Assembly: GCA_010093685.1 (NCBI GenBank)
Contig: MU006236.1
Span: 649,068-713,067, forward strand
Direction of reading: 5' to 3'
DNA length: 64,000 nt
DNA from: Ophiobolus disseminans
Lineage: Eukaryota > Ascomycota > Dothideomycetes > Pleosporales > Phaeosphaeriaceae
The notes beneath the pieces are model-generated. The model was given only the letters and a program-made list of their open reading frames with translations. It ran no database searches and had not been told where the DNA came from. Shown piece by piece: positions 9,435 through 21,802 of the stretch. Both the position numbers and the translations under genes were made by a program. Within the stretch, counting starts at the first letter, position 1. Each line of letters begins with the position of its first letter.

Positions 9435-12400
9435 TTACTCCCCCTCCCCCCCCCTCGCCTTCCCCTTCGTCTTCCCCTTCGCCGCCGCAGCCCCCGCTCT
9501 CCCGCCCGCAATCATTACCCTAACCTTACTCACCGGCACCACACCCACAACCTCCGTCTCTTTCCAATTCCTTATCAACTCCATTTCCCTCGGCCAAATT
9601 CGCTCCACATCCTGGCCTGTTTTGTCCGTAGCCTTCGCGTCCTTACCCGCGTGATCCCAAATCGCTAAAACCTCTTTGACGGCTTTGCCGCGCTTGGTGG
9701 AGCCGGGCTGGATCTTGGCTTTGTATTTGTAGGCTGAGAGCGCGGACCAGGGGGCGCAGACGGGGATGGCGGAGAGGAGGTCGTCGCCGGGGAGGGGGCG
9801 GCCCGTGAAGGCGTCGAGGTTGAGGAGGTTGGATTTGAGGACTTCGTCGCCCTCGTCGTCGTCGTCTTGTTCGTGGGCGGCTTGGCGGGCTTCTTCGGCG
9901 GCTTTGCCTGCGGCTTGGGCCCGGAGATGTTGTTCGCGGCGGCGTTGCTTGTTGGCTGCGGCTTCTTCTTCTTTTTGACGCTTCTCTTGGGCGGCGGTTT
10001 CGGCTGCGACTTGACCGGATTGCGAGCCTAGGAGGCGCATGGCGAGAGCACGATCGTCTTCGTCCTGGGCAGCGTATTTTGCTGCCAGCTTCTTCGCTTT
10101 ACTGCGCTTTCCTCGTGGCAGAGGTGCATTGGTCGCTTTCGATGCTTGGGTTGTGACTGTGCCGGGAGCTTTTGAGGGCTGTTGTGTTTCTTCTCCGGCG
10201 GAGCCGCTTTCGTCGCCATCGGCACTGTCACCCGTGGGCGCTGACTGTGGCGGATGCTGTGATGATGCTGGTAGTTGCCCCTTTTTGAGTAATCGACGCT
10301 CTTTGGCCGATAAATGACGCCGTCCGCTGCCTCTGGTCTGCTCGGAGTCAGCCATTGAGCCTACATCATCGTGTGCATCAGTTTTGTCGACTGCCCCACT
10401 TTTGCCCCCAGACATCACAAACTCTGCATCCTCTCCTGCAGACTGAGCTTCGTCTTCTTCCTCACTATCATCTTGGGTGTTTGCGGCTCTCGACTGCAAT
10501 GGATTCGAAGGTCTTGCGGCTTCCGACTCGGCGTCGCTGTCCTCCGTGTGATCCATCTTTGCATCGGGGAATTCATCTTCCGACTCGGACGCTATTTTAG
10601 CATCCGGAAACTCATCATCGTCGTCACTATCTGCATCTTTTTCATCGTCTTCCACCTTCGAGTGCTCCTCTGGCTCCGGTGCCATCTCCACGGCAGATAT
10701 GTTGACGCCGTCAAGAACGCGATGCTTGTTGTGCCGAGCTTTGCTTGCCTCGCTAATCTCGAACATGACCGCGAGTCCCACGATAAGTTGAGCTGGTGGC
10801 AAAAACTCCTTCTTGCCCTTGATGTTGAACATGCCGGGTGGGAGAAACTCGCCGGTCTGCCCTGTCTTGCTCACTTGATCTGACGGAACCCACCAGGCAG
10901 ACATAACTGCTTTCGAATCCCACGCTTCAGAAGAGCAGACAGAGAGATTACCCGTCTGCGAAAGGGTCGATGGTGGTATCGGAGCGTCTGGAGTGGTAGG
11001 TTTGTTCTTGATGATCATCGGAGCCGCTCCTTTCAGATCTGCGTGAACGTACACGTCGCCTTTTCGGAAATATCGTCGGTAGATGATCTCGTTCTGCTGC
11101 GCATCTTTCCCGCCGAGAACAAGGTAACCGTCCGAAGATATGAAGTAGATGAACTTTTCGAACCACTGCTGTTTGCGCACTGGACGCAACACATCCTTCT
11201 CCTGCTTTAGACCTTTTTTTAAATCTTCAGTGACCTTCTTCTCGTGGCTCTTAAGTGCTCTGGTAGAGGCTTGCACGGTTCGGTCCTCCTTACTAGCAGC
11301 TGTCTTTTTTTGGTCGTAGTATTCGGTCGAATTTGCCCACGGTGACAAGGCAAGGTCAATGTCGATGGCAAGCCTTTCGTGTGTTGGAGCTTTGGACACT
11401 ATAGCCTTCTTTTTCGGGCTTTCATCCGAATCTTCCGAATCTTCACTAACGGAACTAGTTTCGTTGCCTTCGTCATCATCTTCCTGTGCTTGGTCCAGGC
11501 TTGAACCATCAAGCAGTAATGTGATTGTGTTCTCGTGCAACTTCAGCGGCATTTTGATCAGTTCAGCGACCGCGTTGCCTTGGCCTTGTTCTCGCTCGAT
11601 CAGACGAGCAATGTCACCCCAGTCCATGCCCTGCCTGATCAGGCCATTGACAGCCTCTGTGGCTTCTGAAACACGATGAACATTTGCAAGGATTGCTTCT
11701 GCTTTTCTGAAGTTAAGTTCTTGCACCTGTTGGAGTCCGCCAATGCGGTCTTCGTGTTCCTTGCGGGCCTTGTCCAGCTTTTTCTTGGCCTGCTGCTCGC
11801 GCTCCGTGAGCCGCGACTCCAGCTTCTGGCCCTCAATGGATGAGAAAAACTCATCGACAGCCTTGTTGAAACCCTCGAACTCAAGGAACGTGTAGTCTGA
11901 GTTTTCGAATTGTTGCGGGCGGTAGGGATGGAAGTCATCGTAGAGATGCTTGGACTTTCCAGAGCCCTCCTCGTCCGTCGCGGATACGGCCGGGTTTGGC
12001 TTTGCTAGAATGTAACCTTTGGTCTGGTCATCCTGCGTAATCTCGTCCGTGATCTTCCTGGCATCTTTCAAGACAACAAGAAGCTTCTCGAGGAGATTGT
12101 CGTCGGCCAATACCTCCTCAGGCTTTAGCGTGGAGTCAAAGCCTGCAACATGTAGAGCATGATCCACCAGCAGAGGAGGACACTCTGTAATGGTCACTGC
12201 TAGTGCTTTCCTGAGTGCGTCCTTGCCCGCTTTCCTCGCCTTCTTTCCGGGCGCCGCAGGCTGCGCTTGTTGTCTATCGACTGCTTTTTGAAGCGATTGT
12301 TGTATCCTCTCCTTGGAGAGCTCAGGCGCACCGCCGTAATTCTGACGCATTGTCAGGTTATAGTCCAGACCCACGCGCATCTTCTCGTGCTCCTCGCCCT

Positions 12401-12907
12401 CGTCCACATTGCGCAGAAGCGCCAAGATCTTCAAATCGTTGTCTGTGAGGACGATGTTGCCGCCCGCGTAAAACTCCAAGTAGAGCCGATACAGGCCATC
12501 GGAAAATTTAAACTCGAGGATGCGGTCGGTCCCAATTTGGGCGACGGAGGTCACTCTTCGCGTCTTGAGGTACTTCCTTAGCTTGGCAACGAAGGCAGAG
12601 GGCGCTGCAGCGGTGGTTCGTGCATATTCGGTGAGATGGCAGCGGAAGCCGGAGTCGATGAGGAGCTGTTCGCGATGGTCGGGTTTATGGAACTTGATTA
12701 GGAATATTCTCTGCGATGTTTGTCAGCTAGTAAGACTAGAGGTTGAGGGGCTATGTACTGATGATAGATCGTAAACATTGGTTACTCGCAGAGAAGTCAG
12801 GCTCTTGGAGAGCTCGTGCGCAATGACCTGCATGAATTAATATTGCGACTTTTCTTATCCTTATCGTTACTCACCTTGACGTCTAAGCTAGAGAACCTTT
12901 GCTTCAT
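9435..12907 (-). CDS. RQC2: Ribosome quality control complex subunit 2 (NEMF/Rqc2/Tae2 homolog)
   Basis: Three exons, 12875-12907, 12759-12827 and 9435-12710, give 1125 residues; both introns are canonical GT-AG and phase 0. The start MKQRFSSLDVKVIAHEL and the NFACT-N segment (FHKPDHREQLLIDSGFRCH) are typical of the family. A coiled-coil rich in Lys/Glu (about residues 330-400) precedes the NFACT-R domain (about 545-660) with WFEKFIYFISSDGYLVLGG and DVYVHADLKGA. An acidic/Ser region follows, then a basic coiled-coil and the NFACT-C domain (about 1010-1105), ending in a Lys/Gly/Ala tail. Rqc2 binds stalled 60S-peptidyl-tRNA with the Ltn1 ligase and recruits charged tRNA for C-terminal (CAT) tailing of the stalled chain. 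It acts in the cytosol. The length is close to that of animal and yeast homologs. No oddity was noted. Confidence 0.95.
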
Positions 12908-13301
12908 GATGTCGTGTTGGTGTCGCGTGCAGAGACTTTGGTGGGGTTGTGGTGGGATGCTGATGACGATGGTTGAACACGGAAGTGGCGCGCGGAGTGG
13001 TGCAGGGGTCATTGGATTCGTTCCTGAGAGCTTAGTAACCAGGACCCTCAGCTATCTATCACTGACATTGCGTTGCATATGTTTGCACATGCATACCATG
13101 ACGGAAGGCGATTCGCCGTTAATCCTGTATATCCTCATTACTTGGAGAAGCTCTGAGCCCAGTCAGCGAGAGATGGGATGCTTGATCAGGTTCAATTGAA
13201 ATCACCGCCTACCGCTTCTACCTCAAGTGAATATAGATGGATGCGCCAAATGCGGGTCCTGGTTTGCCTTGAAAACTCCGCCAACGCCGTACGCTGAATG
13301 T
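12908..13301. promoter_or_regulatory. RQC2 upstream region / RET3 3' spacer
   Basis: 394 bases between the RET3 stop and the RQC2 start, both on the minus strand. No coding sequence was recognised; it must contain the RQC2 promoter and the RET3 terminator. Confidence 0.4.
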
Positions 13302-14098
13302 TCATAGACCCTGCCGTATCCTCTCGGCGAGCTGCTTCTTTCCAAATTCCCATACATTCAAGAAGCCTTGTTCTGAGAGTTCAATGTTCTTCATCGAGGT
13401 CATGTCCTGCGCTGGCGGCCTGCTGACACGGGAGGCGACGATGACGGGGTCTGTCTCGAGGATGATGCCGTCGTCGACAAGCTCGTCGACGGCGAGGGAC
13501 TAGGGAGTCAGCATGCCAGCATGTACTACACCAGATTATTATACGTACCACCAGGTCGTAGTTCTCGATGACCGTCCGCTTGTCGACGGAGTTCCTGCAA
13601 CAGTCAGATAAGCTGTGGAGCACTTCCTAGCCACTCACTTGAGGAGTATGTTGAGCGAGTCTCTCAGCGCAAGCACGACGCTGCACTTCTTGTTAATGAC
13701 GTTGTAGATTCCTTGGGGGGCCACCATACCTGTATAGAAGCACCTCATTCTCCTCTGCACTGCCAACAACATACAGCATGACATCCGACTCCATCTTGAA
13801 GACAACCACCTTGTGGTCGTAGAGAATGATGTCGGTAGTCTGCTTGGCTGTCTTCTCTGTGTACACTGTCAGACATTGACCTCGTGATGCCCCCCTTCTG
13901 ACACTACACACCCAACAAGCCCTTCTCGAATGCCTTCTGGTCCTTCACCGTCTTGTATGCGATCTGGCCCGGGAAGTCATTGTGGACGCCGGCCGGTGGG
14001 TGCGGGTTCGAGTAGTACTTTGTGAGGATGCGGGAGCCGTCGTCGATGGCGAGGATGAGGATGGCCTGGACGCTGAAGAGGGAGAGGGGGCGCGACAT
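13302..14098 (-). CDS. RET3: Coatomer subunit zeta (zeta-COP)
   Basis: Five exons, 13912-14098, 13730-13856, 13639-13680, 13549-13594 and 13302-13499, join in frame to 199 residues. The start MSRPLSLFSVQAILILAIDDGSRI and the block KTVKDQKAFEKGLLG match the longin-like fold of zeta-COP. They are followed by a DIILYDHKVVVFKMESDVML block, SVVLALRDSLNILLKNSVDKR, and YDLVSLAVDELVDDGIIL with an ETDP motif, all landmarks of the small adaptor/coatomer family. The subunit pairs with gamma-COP in the COPI coat and acts in Golgi-to-ER retrograde transport. Five exons in under 0.8 kb is intron-dense for this window; all introns are 53-58 bases or close to that. It is divergent from the PPR-like gene at 14275 with only 176 bases between starts. 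Confidence 0.95.
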
Positions 14099-14274
14099 GG
14101 TGCTGGTGGTGGAATTGGCGTGTATAGCTTCGCGGTGGGGTCTTGAAAGGTGTCTCGTCCACGACATTGAGCGGAGAAGCGGCCAATCACGGAGGTCATC
14201 GCACGGCCTTGGCGCTCTCCGAAAAGAAGTTGCGACCCACGCCTGATGCGACCAAAACACCAACCAATCGAGAC
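14099..14274. promoter_or_regulatory. Compact bidirectional promoter, RET3 / PPR-like gene
   Basis: Only 176 bases separate the two divergent start codons, so both housekeeping genes must share this control region. No classic TATA box was seen. Confidence 0.55.
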
Positions 14275-16869
14275 ATGCACAAGCTAACGCGGACGTCGCT
14301 CGCTGCCATTGTGTGTCCCTCGGCGCCGTTTCTTGCACCTCGGCTTCTTCGCACCACCGTACCGACTGCCATCGATGCAATACAATGTGTGCCGTCAACG
14401 CTCCAGAAGTCATGCTATGCCACCAAAACCCAAAAGAGGGAGCCGGTGAAGAAGCTGCGCATCATTCGCTCTGGCAGCATGCGTCATGTCGCCAGGGAAT
14501 ATAAAAAGACACAGGACAACGAGGTGACGTCGTTGCTCAAGCAGCTGCGGCAAGCATGCGACACGCGAAATGTGCACCAGATGATGGACATCTACCCAAA
14601 CCTGCGAGATCTAAAGGCACTGTCCCGTCACGACACGCGCCAGATCGCCCAGGCCCTGCACACGCGCACCCGCCACAACACAAAGGCATCCGACCTCTTC
14701 CCCTTCATACAGCAGTTCGTCACCGACGTCCGTAGTGGCGCCCTAGAGCCCCACCCGTATGCCTATGTGCACCTGCTGGGCATCTACAAAGACTGCAAGC
14801 GCTTCGAGGAGGGCCACGAGCTCTGGCAATGGCTCGTTCAGCAGGACGAGAGGCACGTGTCACAGGCAGCATACGGCGCCGCCATCGAGCTCATGGCTTA
14901 CGGCGGGCTGTCCACCCTGCCAGAACTCGAGGACCTGTATGCCGACGGCCTGAAGCGCTTCCCGGGCACCTTCGCCGAGTACCACCTCTCGCCCGACGCC
15001 ATCGTCCCCGACCGCAGCCAGCCCACCCTCACCCTCGGCGTGCCGACCCTCCTCCTACAAGGCATGTGCACCGCCCGTCTCCTGTCACGCGACTGGAAGC
15101 GGGCCTACCTAGCCTTGGACACCATCCTGCGCCTCTACCCCACACAGACGCCGCCTCGCTTCTTCGAGCTGTTCATGATCGAACGGCCTATCACGGAAGC
15201 ATACACGGCCTTCACCATCGCCTGTCGGGCGGGCATAGTGCTGAACCCTGGACAGGTCACTGCGCTCCTCACAAAGATGAAAGCTGCCATGCAGGCTACC
15301 TCATCGCTCTCTGACCGCGTCATGATTCTGCGGGCCACCGCGAATGCTCTGTATGCTTACCAGGAGGCCGGCGGTCAACTCGAGAGCCTACACATCGGTG
15401 TCTTTGTGCATTGCTTCGAGCAACTTCTGCCTGAGCTGGCCCCGGGTGAAGATTACCACGAGACGCGTGCCGCTCACCGAAACATCATTGTAATTGCCGT
15501 ACACGAAATCTTGGCCGGCCTACTACAAGCTGGCTTGTCCGCACAGATCCACCCCTTTGAGGCCTTGATGTCGCTTGCTGGAAAATTGCGCGTACCCAAT
15601 CTCCTCACAACAACCCTCGGGGATATCAGTGCTGTTAAGATGAACCTCGGTCCTATTGGCACTAGGAGTGCCCTGACCTCTGCCGGGCTGGTGAAGAACA
15701 AGCCGCTCATCGAGCAGTTGTGGACCGGCGTAGTGGCCGCTGCCGATGCCGAGGGCTCTCAGATTGCTTTCGAGGACTGGATCACGTTCACCAAAGCATG
15801 TCGACGCGCGGGTCACGCAGAATACTTCCATCAACAGCTTTCAAAACTGTCACATACCAACACATCTCGTGTCGAGAATCATCTGAAACAGCAAATGACT
15901 TTCGACGAGAGGGTTGCACCTCAGGAGTTCACCGAGGGCATGACACCTGCTGAGCTCACGACGGAAATGGAGGGTCTGAAGGAGCAGATGAAAAACATTG
16001 AAGCCGTCCTCATGTCTGGATCGTCCCTCGATCTTCAAATGTCTCCCTTTCACATGCACCTTGACCCAGCTACTACATCACTTAGCTCTCTGGAGCTTCT
16101 ACGCCGTGTATATGATGAGTTGACAACCGACCCGCACCAGCCGCCACCCACGCCCCTAGTGGAAGGCTCACAAGTGAAACCAGTGGTAAGCTCGACGGGC
16201 ATTCCACTTGACCAACTGCGCTTCATGAACTGGCTTTCAGTCCTGGAAATGATGGACGGCGCTGAGGAATACGAGTCTCGCTTCCAGTTCGCGATGAATC
16301 AAGCCATTGATGCTGGGAAACCATTCAAAGAGACCTTGGTCGACCGTCTGCGGAGAAGCAAAAGAGGGACTATGGGATCGCGGGATTCTTTGCGCGATAG
16401 AATCAGAACTCTTCGCAACCCCAATGCCATCGATCTGCCCGTTTTCCGGAAAGTCAGCACCCAAGTACCAGAGGAGAAGTTCAAAGCCATGCGGTACGAC
16501 CCGGAGGACGACCAATGGAAGAGAGCGAAGATCACGAAGCATCGTGCCACTGATCTAAAGATTCAAAAAATAGGGCAGCCTCCGCAGGAACCTAAAGAAA
16601 CGCGTAAAGCTCGCCCGCAAATCGTTGAACGGAAGAAGACTGCGCCAGTTGAAGATTCGCTAGCTGAAGATGATGTCGAGAGATACGGAAAGAATCCTAC
16701 CCTGCGATATTACGTCGGCCTTGAATCCCACCACGAAGCGCCAAATCTTCCAAAGCAAAGCGCAACACAACAACGTGAAGAATATCCAGCTCATGAGGAC
16801 GAATCAAATGGCCATCTCCCGTCCGATTCGCCACCTGTCGAGCAAATCACAATCGAGAAGGGATCATAA
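14275..16869 (+). CDS. Mitochondrial PPR-like protein
   Basis: A single exon of 864 residues. I chose the ATG at 14275 (MHKLTRTSLAAIV) because the open frame upstream has no ATG and this start gives an Arg-rich, acid-poor N-terminus typical of a mitochondrial presequence (LAPRLLRTTVP). Helical-repeat text follows, with PPR-like units such as YAYVHLLGIYKDCKRFEEGHELW (about 162-184) and a YGAAIELMAYGG unit, then AYTAFTIACRAGIVLNPGQV. A conserved-looking FAEYHLSPDAIVPDRSQPT lies near residue 235. The C-terminal third is charged and low in order. Fungal relatives act in mitochondrial RNA handling or in assembly of respiratory complexes; the CIA84 complex I assembly family is one possibility that I cannot confirm. 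The family call (helical repeat, mitochondrial) is better supported than any specific role. Confidence 0.72.
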   Translation: MHKLTRTSLAAIVCPSAPFLAPRLLRTTVPTAIDAIQCVPSTLQKSCYATKTQKREPVKKLRIIRSGSMRHVAREYKKTQDNEVTSLLKQLRQACDTRNVHQMMDIYPNLRDLKALSRHDTRQIAQALHTRTRHNTKASDLFPFIQQFVTDVRSGALEPHPYAYVHLLGIYKDCKRFEEGHELWQWLVQQDERHVSQAAYGAAIELMAYGGLSTLPELEDLYADGLKRFPGTFAEYHLSPDAIVPDRSQPTLTLGVPTLLLQGMCTARLLSRDWKRAYLALDTILRLYPTQTPPRFFELFMIERPITEAYTAFTIACRAGIVLNPGQVTALLTKMKAAMQATSSLSDRVMILRATANALYAYQEAGGQLESLHIGVFVHCFEQLLPELAPGEDYHETRAAHRNIIVIAVHEILAGLLQAGLSAQIHPFEALMSLAGKLRVPNLLTTTLGDISAVKMNLGPIGTRSALTSAGLVKNKPLIEQLWTGVVAAADAEGSQIAFEDWITFTKACRRAGHAEYFHQQLSKLSHTNTSRVENHLKQQMTFDERVAPQEFTEGMTPAELTTEMEGLKEQMKNIEAVLMSGSSLDLQMSPFHMHLDPATTSLSSLELLRRVYDELTTDPHQPPPTPLVEGSQVKPVVSSTGIPLDQLRFMNWLSVLEMMDGAEEYESRFQFAMNQAIDAGKPFKETLVDRLRRSKRGTMGSRDSLRDRIRTLRNPNAIDLPVFRKVSTQVPEEKFKAMRYDPEDDQWKRAKITKHRATDLKIQKIGQPPQEPKETRKARPQIVERKKTAPVEDSLAEDDVERYGKNPTLRYYVGLESHHEAPNLPKQSATQQREEYPAHEDESNGHLPSDSPPVEQITIEKGS

Positions 16870-18312
16870 GCAAGCCGGACATGAACTCCGCATTAGTCCA
16901 TGATTATTCCCAATGTACAATTCCCTTCTCCTCGTATGTACACTATCCGCAGGCCCCGAAATAGCCTGTGATGCGATGGGTGGCGCAGTGGGTGCGGCGT
17001 CGTGTCTTGCATTGCATTGCATTGCCTTGCCTTGCTGCGCGTGGCAAGCGAGGTTAAGTGCAAGCATCATGTATGAGCGATTATGTACATTGTATCTATA
17101 TCTCACCATCAGAATCACGTACTTTCAAATCACTGTACAGCAGTCTTTCTATCGCTGCACACTGTTGAGTTTTATCGCACTGTCTACCCCCGCGCTCACG
17201 TTCCTGGTCTGAAAGCTCTGCCGCGTCGTTGATGCGAGGTGTGTTTCGTACCCCCAAGGACGGCGTTTCAAGACTTGATAATATATGCATGGGGATTCCA
17301 GGCACATGCCTGTACTCCCGCGTGTCTCAACGTAGCGGTCGTTTCGTACCGCATATATACCCACGCTGCACTTTTCAGGCAATGTGCTGGTTTGCTCGCG
17401 CTCGTGCACCCTAGACGGATATAGGTGTTGAAGTGTTGACATGAATTCACTCGCGCTTTGGGGACGTGGACTGTAGGGCTTTTATCCGCCCAACCTACGC
17501 ATGTACTTCGTGCCTAAATATACACACATATATGCATCGAACCCTCGAGCTTCCCCGTACTTTCTTCGCATTACGCGGTATTTCACGCTATATCATCCGG
17601 ATAAATCCCTCTTGTGCGACGTTCTAGAACCCCGAATTTACGCTCTTGTGCGACGCTTCTAGAAGGTGGCTGCGTTGGGGATGATGGCAGATACAGTCAT
17701 GCAATACTTGCGCGTGGGACGGAGATGTGACCGTAAGATGGGGTATGTGATTAGGCGTAGGTATGAGTAGAGAGGCTGACATATTATGCTGCGGGAACAG
17801 GGAACGGAGCGGCGCGCTGTGTGCATGGCGAGCCGGAGGTCAGACGGACGTGGTCGGACCGAGAGAATGCGGTGTTGGGGTTGGGAGTTGCGGTGTAAGA
17901 TGTTGTGACATGGTATGACATGACATGACGATATTGTTGGCATATTCATTTTGAGTTACAGCATAGGCATCAAGTCCGACTCAGCAACTACACCACATAA
18001 CACACTTCTCAGCAAAGTCGATTCATGGATGTGCAATAACGGTCATTATATGTGATACCAGATACTAAGTTGCTTAAAGGCGGTGTCGAAGTGATTCGCG
18101 CTATCTAAAATCCAAGCTTGGAAGGAAGGTGAAGTGAAGAAGTAACTTGCCATCGTCGTAAAGGAAGGCGGGGAATCAAATAAAAGGAAAAGCAAAAGTA
18201 CAAATGTAGGAAAAGCGATCAACGCGCACTCAAAACACCTGATAATACACCTCCAGCCCAAATCCGAAGCGCTAATAGATGCACACAAACAAAACCATCC
18301 CCCATCCCCAAT
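16870..18312. other. Gene-free stretch of 1.4 kb
   Basis: Convergent 3' region between the PPR-like gene and a small minus-strand gene. A TTGCA/TTGCC pentamer run lies at about 17006-17036. Short open frames exist on both strands without motifs; nothing else was recognised. Confidence 0.45.
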
Positions 18313-18543
18313 CTAAGACCTATCTCCACTCCCCCTCCTGCTCCCCGCAGGCGTACCCGGAAAGCTAAAATCCACGGGCGACGGGGGTGGCGCGGGTGTC
18401 TCGTTTGCGCTTGAGCTGCGCGATGATGTTGAGGAGGTGGAGCTGGAGGAGGCTTTGAAGGCGGCGCTGACGTCGTGGCCGAGAGTCGAGTTTGTGAGGA
18501 TAGAGAGACGCGTGCGCGGGTTGAGGGAGGGTTGGGTGGGCAT
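18313..18543 (-). CDS. Small Ser/Pro-rich protein, unknown function
   Basis: An intact frame of 76 residues. It opens MPTQPSLNPRTRLSILTNSTLGHD, an ordered-looking block, then changes to a poly-Ser/Thr stretch and a PAPPPSPVDFSFPGTPAGSRR tail. A short ordered N-terminus followed by a disordered SP-rich tail, with a PGTP site suggestive of proline-directed phosphorylation, is common among small fungal proteins. No family was recognised, so coding status rests on the composition change and the clean start and stop. Confidence 0.42.
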   Translation of the reverse strand: MPTQPSLNPRTRLSILTNSTLGHDVSAAFKASSSSTSSTSSRSSSANETPAPPPSPVDFSFPGTPAGSRRGSGDRS

Positions 18544-21500
18544 TTTGATTTGGAGGTGTGTGGGGTTTGGTTTATTGGTGGTTTTATGGGGTGATATGCA
18601 GTGGTGGTACCGGTAGTAGTGGATGTTTAGGTTGATGACCGGTGAAGTTCCACTATGGGGTATGTGGAGAAGATGTCGATTAAATACTCAATCGGTGATT
18701 TGTATCGGCAAGTCCGTAGAGAATGTTTGGCGGGCCGAGAGGATTCGATGTCGAATAAACTCGGGGAAAGGCGCAGTAGAAATTGTCAATGAGTTGTCTC
18801 GGGACACCAACAACAAAACTACGGCGCTGGCAGAGTTCGTATGGCTGCTTCTTATCTTCCGACGCAAGAGGCTGATATACGTAGCAGGCCCTGTCGTGAG
18901 TCAGATTTTAATATCCAGGGTTAATGGGCGACAGGGCTGAATGCGGGTGCGTTGGCACAGGCCGGATTCGGGGGGCACAGGAATGGCGGAGCCCCGGATT
19001 GGCGTGTGCAAAGGGTAGGAATTCGGGCTGCATTGAGGCTTACTTACGAGTGGGTATGGGTATTGCCAACGTGATATGGCAGGGTGTTGTGGTTGGGTGG
19101 GGCGTTGTGTGTGTTGTGCGAATTATCCGGCGTGCTGGAAGCGAATGTCTTGAGCCGGTGAGGGAGTTGAGTAAGTTGCGGCGATGGGCGAAAGGCTGAC
19201 ACGCAGGCTTTATGAGCACGTCGAACAAGGGTAGGCAGGGAGAGGCGTGTGTGTAAGGGAGGGTAATAAGCTTGAGTCCAAGTGCTGAGTCGGGCGTTGG
19301 TGATATGGCGTTATGACGATACCAAGGGGTACGTCTATGCTCTTATAGTACCTCCATGTCACCGCCGATTCCTGACTCGCAATGGTTAGGCTATTTGGAC
19401 CGGAAGCTTTGAGCAAAAAGAAAAGTGTATCAGAGTAGAAGCGCCGTAGCGGCCACGGGGAAGCGGACGGCTCCTTGCTTCCCTCCGCTGTTGCACCTTG
19501 AAGCAAGTTCCACCCCACGCCACAAACTTCTGGGTCATGGCGTCCGGGGTATCTCCTGTCATCATCGAACATTATTGTTGGAGATTCGTGCATGCGAATA
19601 TGCGGAGTCTGCATGCGACAAGCACGGCTAGGGATGCCAATATCCTGCTTGGCCGTCTGCGGCCTCCCACGCATTCCTCGATCAGGACAGTGTCGCTGAG
19701 AATGGGTGCCTATCGCGAACGGGATGAAGAAGCAAACCAACACTTGGAGCCGTCCGCGGGTGCCAACCGAGGCAGCATCTGACTGACGTGGGAGAACACG
19801 GTGTCTTTTGGGCCTCGCAAGCAAGGCATCATCGCGACGGGCAGGTCATTCTCTGACCGCTCCTTGAATGTAGAAGTCATCCCACGCGAAGGCTTGCAGT
19901 GATAGGACGGGGAAAGTGGGGCCTTCCATGCTTCCCCGGGAACCGGCAGTCCGGATATCGTCCACTTAATCGAGGCGCCTGGAACTCTGGCAGCTGAATG
20001 CGTTACTGATCAGCAACAGCGCGCATCAAATGTGCAGCTTCCTTGACGTTGCTCTGGCACATCTCGAAACAACACAGCTGTCGGCATGGTTGCACCGAGT
20101 CAAGGTATCCAAGCATAGCGGGTATAAAACTCCTGGATAGGCAGGAAAGACGTTGCGCGGGATTAGCACAGGGGACGTCTTATCCGGCCGAGATGTTCCT
20201 GCAATAAAAGTTCGAGAAGGGCTGTGGAAGGACGCTCGAGCCGGCTGCCGTCTTCGGAAGGCAGTCCACGACTCGGCGTAGCAACATCTTGTCTCCTTTG
20301 CCGTGGGGCAACTCCCTCCCGCCGTTCCGCACCATCTTCTCTGATGGCGTCCGGCAGAAAGCCGGCAGAATTTGTGACATCTCAGACCTCCCACCGCCCT
20401 GCGTTGCGACGCACGCTTGCAGCTGTTGTGCTCGCCCACAAACGAAGCGAATCGGCGGCGAAAAGCCTCACGTAACAGCGTGCTGGAATACGCGTCCTCT
20501 GCAGCCTCACATCCTTCACGTCAGCCCAACAGCGTGTCATCCACCATCCCCGGCTGCAGGCCTCGAGAATTTTGTCCGACGTCGATGCCGTAGGGGGAGT
20601 CTGCACCGACGAGCCTTATCGCGCAATGACTTTAAAGCCCAGGCCACACTGTCATCGTGTCATTCCACCAAACCGCCGAATAGGATGCGATGGAGGGCAG
20701 AAGCTTCACAAGGTCGTCTCGACGACGTGCGTAACACAGGGCGTCTCGTCTGAGATTCCGGCGGCTAGCGGCTTGCCTTCCAAGGTTTACTGCTTTTGGT
20801 CGTTCCGCATTCCCCGGATCAAACTTTACAGCCTGATGTGGGGAAATTGATCCCCCTTGCGTTAGGGCTGCGGCAGAAACATCCCCGTGCAACGTCGCGA
20901 CCGCAATCGATAGAAGCGATGCGGCGCTGTGTTCCGATGGGAGAGACTCTTTTGGCCGTCGCGTGTGACGGTAGGGTGTCCTATTGGCGAGGCCGTCGTT
21001 TCCGTCCGCAATCCTAATTTTTTTCTGTTCTCGTCGTATGCACTCTCCAACTCAACTCTCACCGACTCGAGCCGGCAACTCACCGCGAGGAGTAGCAGGA
21101 AATGGTGGGGCAACAGTCCATACGGTTGGTGCGCGTGAACGGTAGGATTCCGAAACGGTAATGGCTGTCCTTGTTTCCTTTCAGCTTGTCCATCGTCGTT
21201 AGGGTCTCATTCGATACTTTGGCCGATTGACAAGCATGTTCCTGTGGAGATGTTGTAACGTGCAGTAAACCAAAAGAAGGCCGAGAGTTGACCTAAAACA
21301 ACACGATGGGTAGGTCACGACATGTGCCTAGCTTAATTGTTCGAACACCTTCGAGGACATCACAGCTTCATGTACCATACCATCTTCATCTGAGGAAATC
21401 GAACCTCAAGGCTGGCACTCGGTTCGCGCCTTCAAAGCATCTTCTTATTTTTCACTTCTTGCTTTCCTTATGTCCATATTTCAATACTCTCCTCATGCTT

Positions 21501-21802
21501 CACAAGTCACCATGGATCTCGTCTGCCGAAGACAGGCGATGACGCGCCGGATCCATCCAGCTCTCATTCACCTTGACTTGTTATGAGTTTTTTGTCACGA
21601 TTATTGCGGTGTGCGGAGCGCGCGTTTGCGCCGCGTGGTCTATGTTGCCTTCACCTCGTGGTCCCCACCACACGTTTGTCGAAAAACCCTTCAACGGCTC
21701 TCCATCGAGCGTACACCTCACAACTTCAACCCGCGAAGGCAGGAACGGTAAGCTAGAGATAGACACAATTGGTGGTAGTGTGCTAACAAGTTCAGGGCTA
21801 CG
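18544..21802. other. Gene-free stretch of 3.3 kb
   Basis: GC-rich between about 19.4 and 21.1 kb with overlapping open frames on both strands, which is what GC-rich noncoding DNA gives. None has a domain motif, signal peptide or splice-linked extension. It leads into the broken tandem family at 21803 and may contain older, unrecognisable remnants. Confidence 0.45.

Noticed and set aside
19210..21113. Several 60-200 codon frames overlapping on both strands
   Set aside because: Open on both strands at once because of GC-rich composition; no domain or splice-linked continuation.
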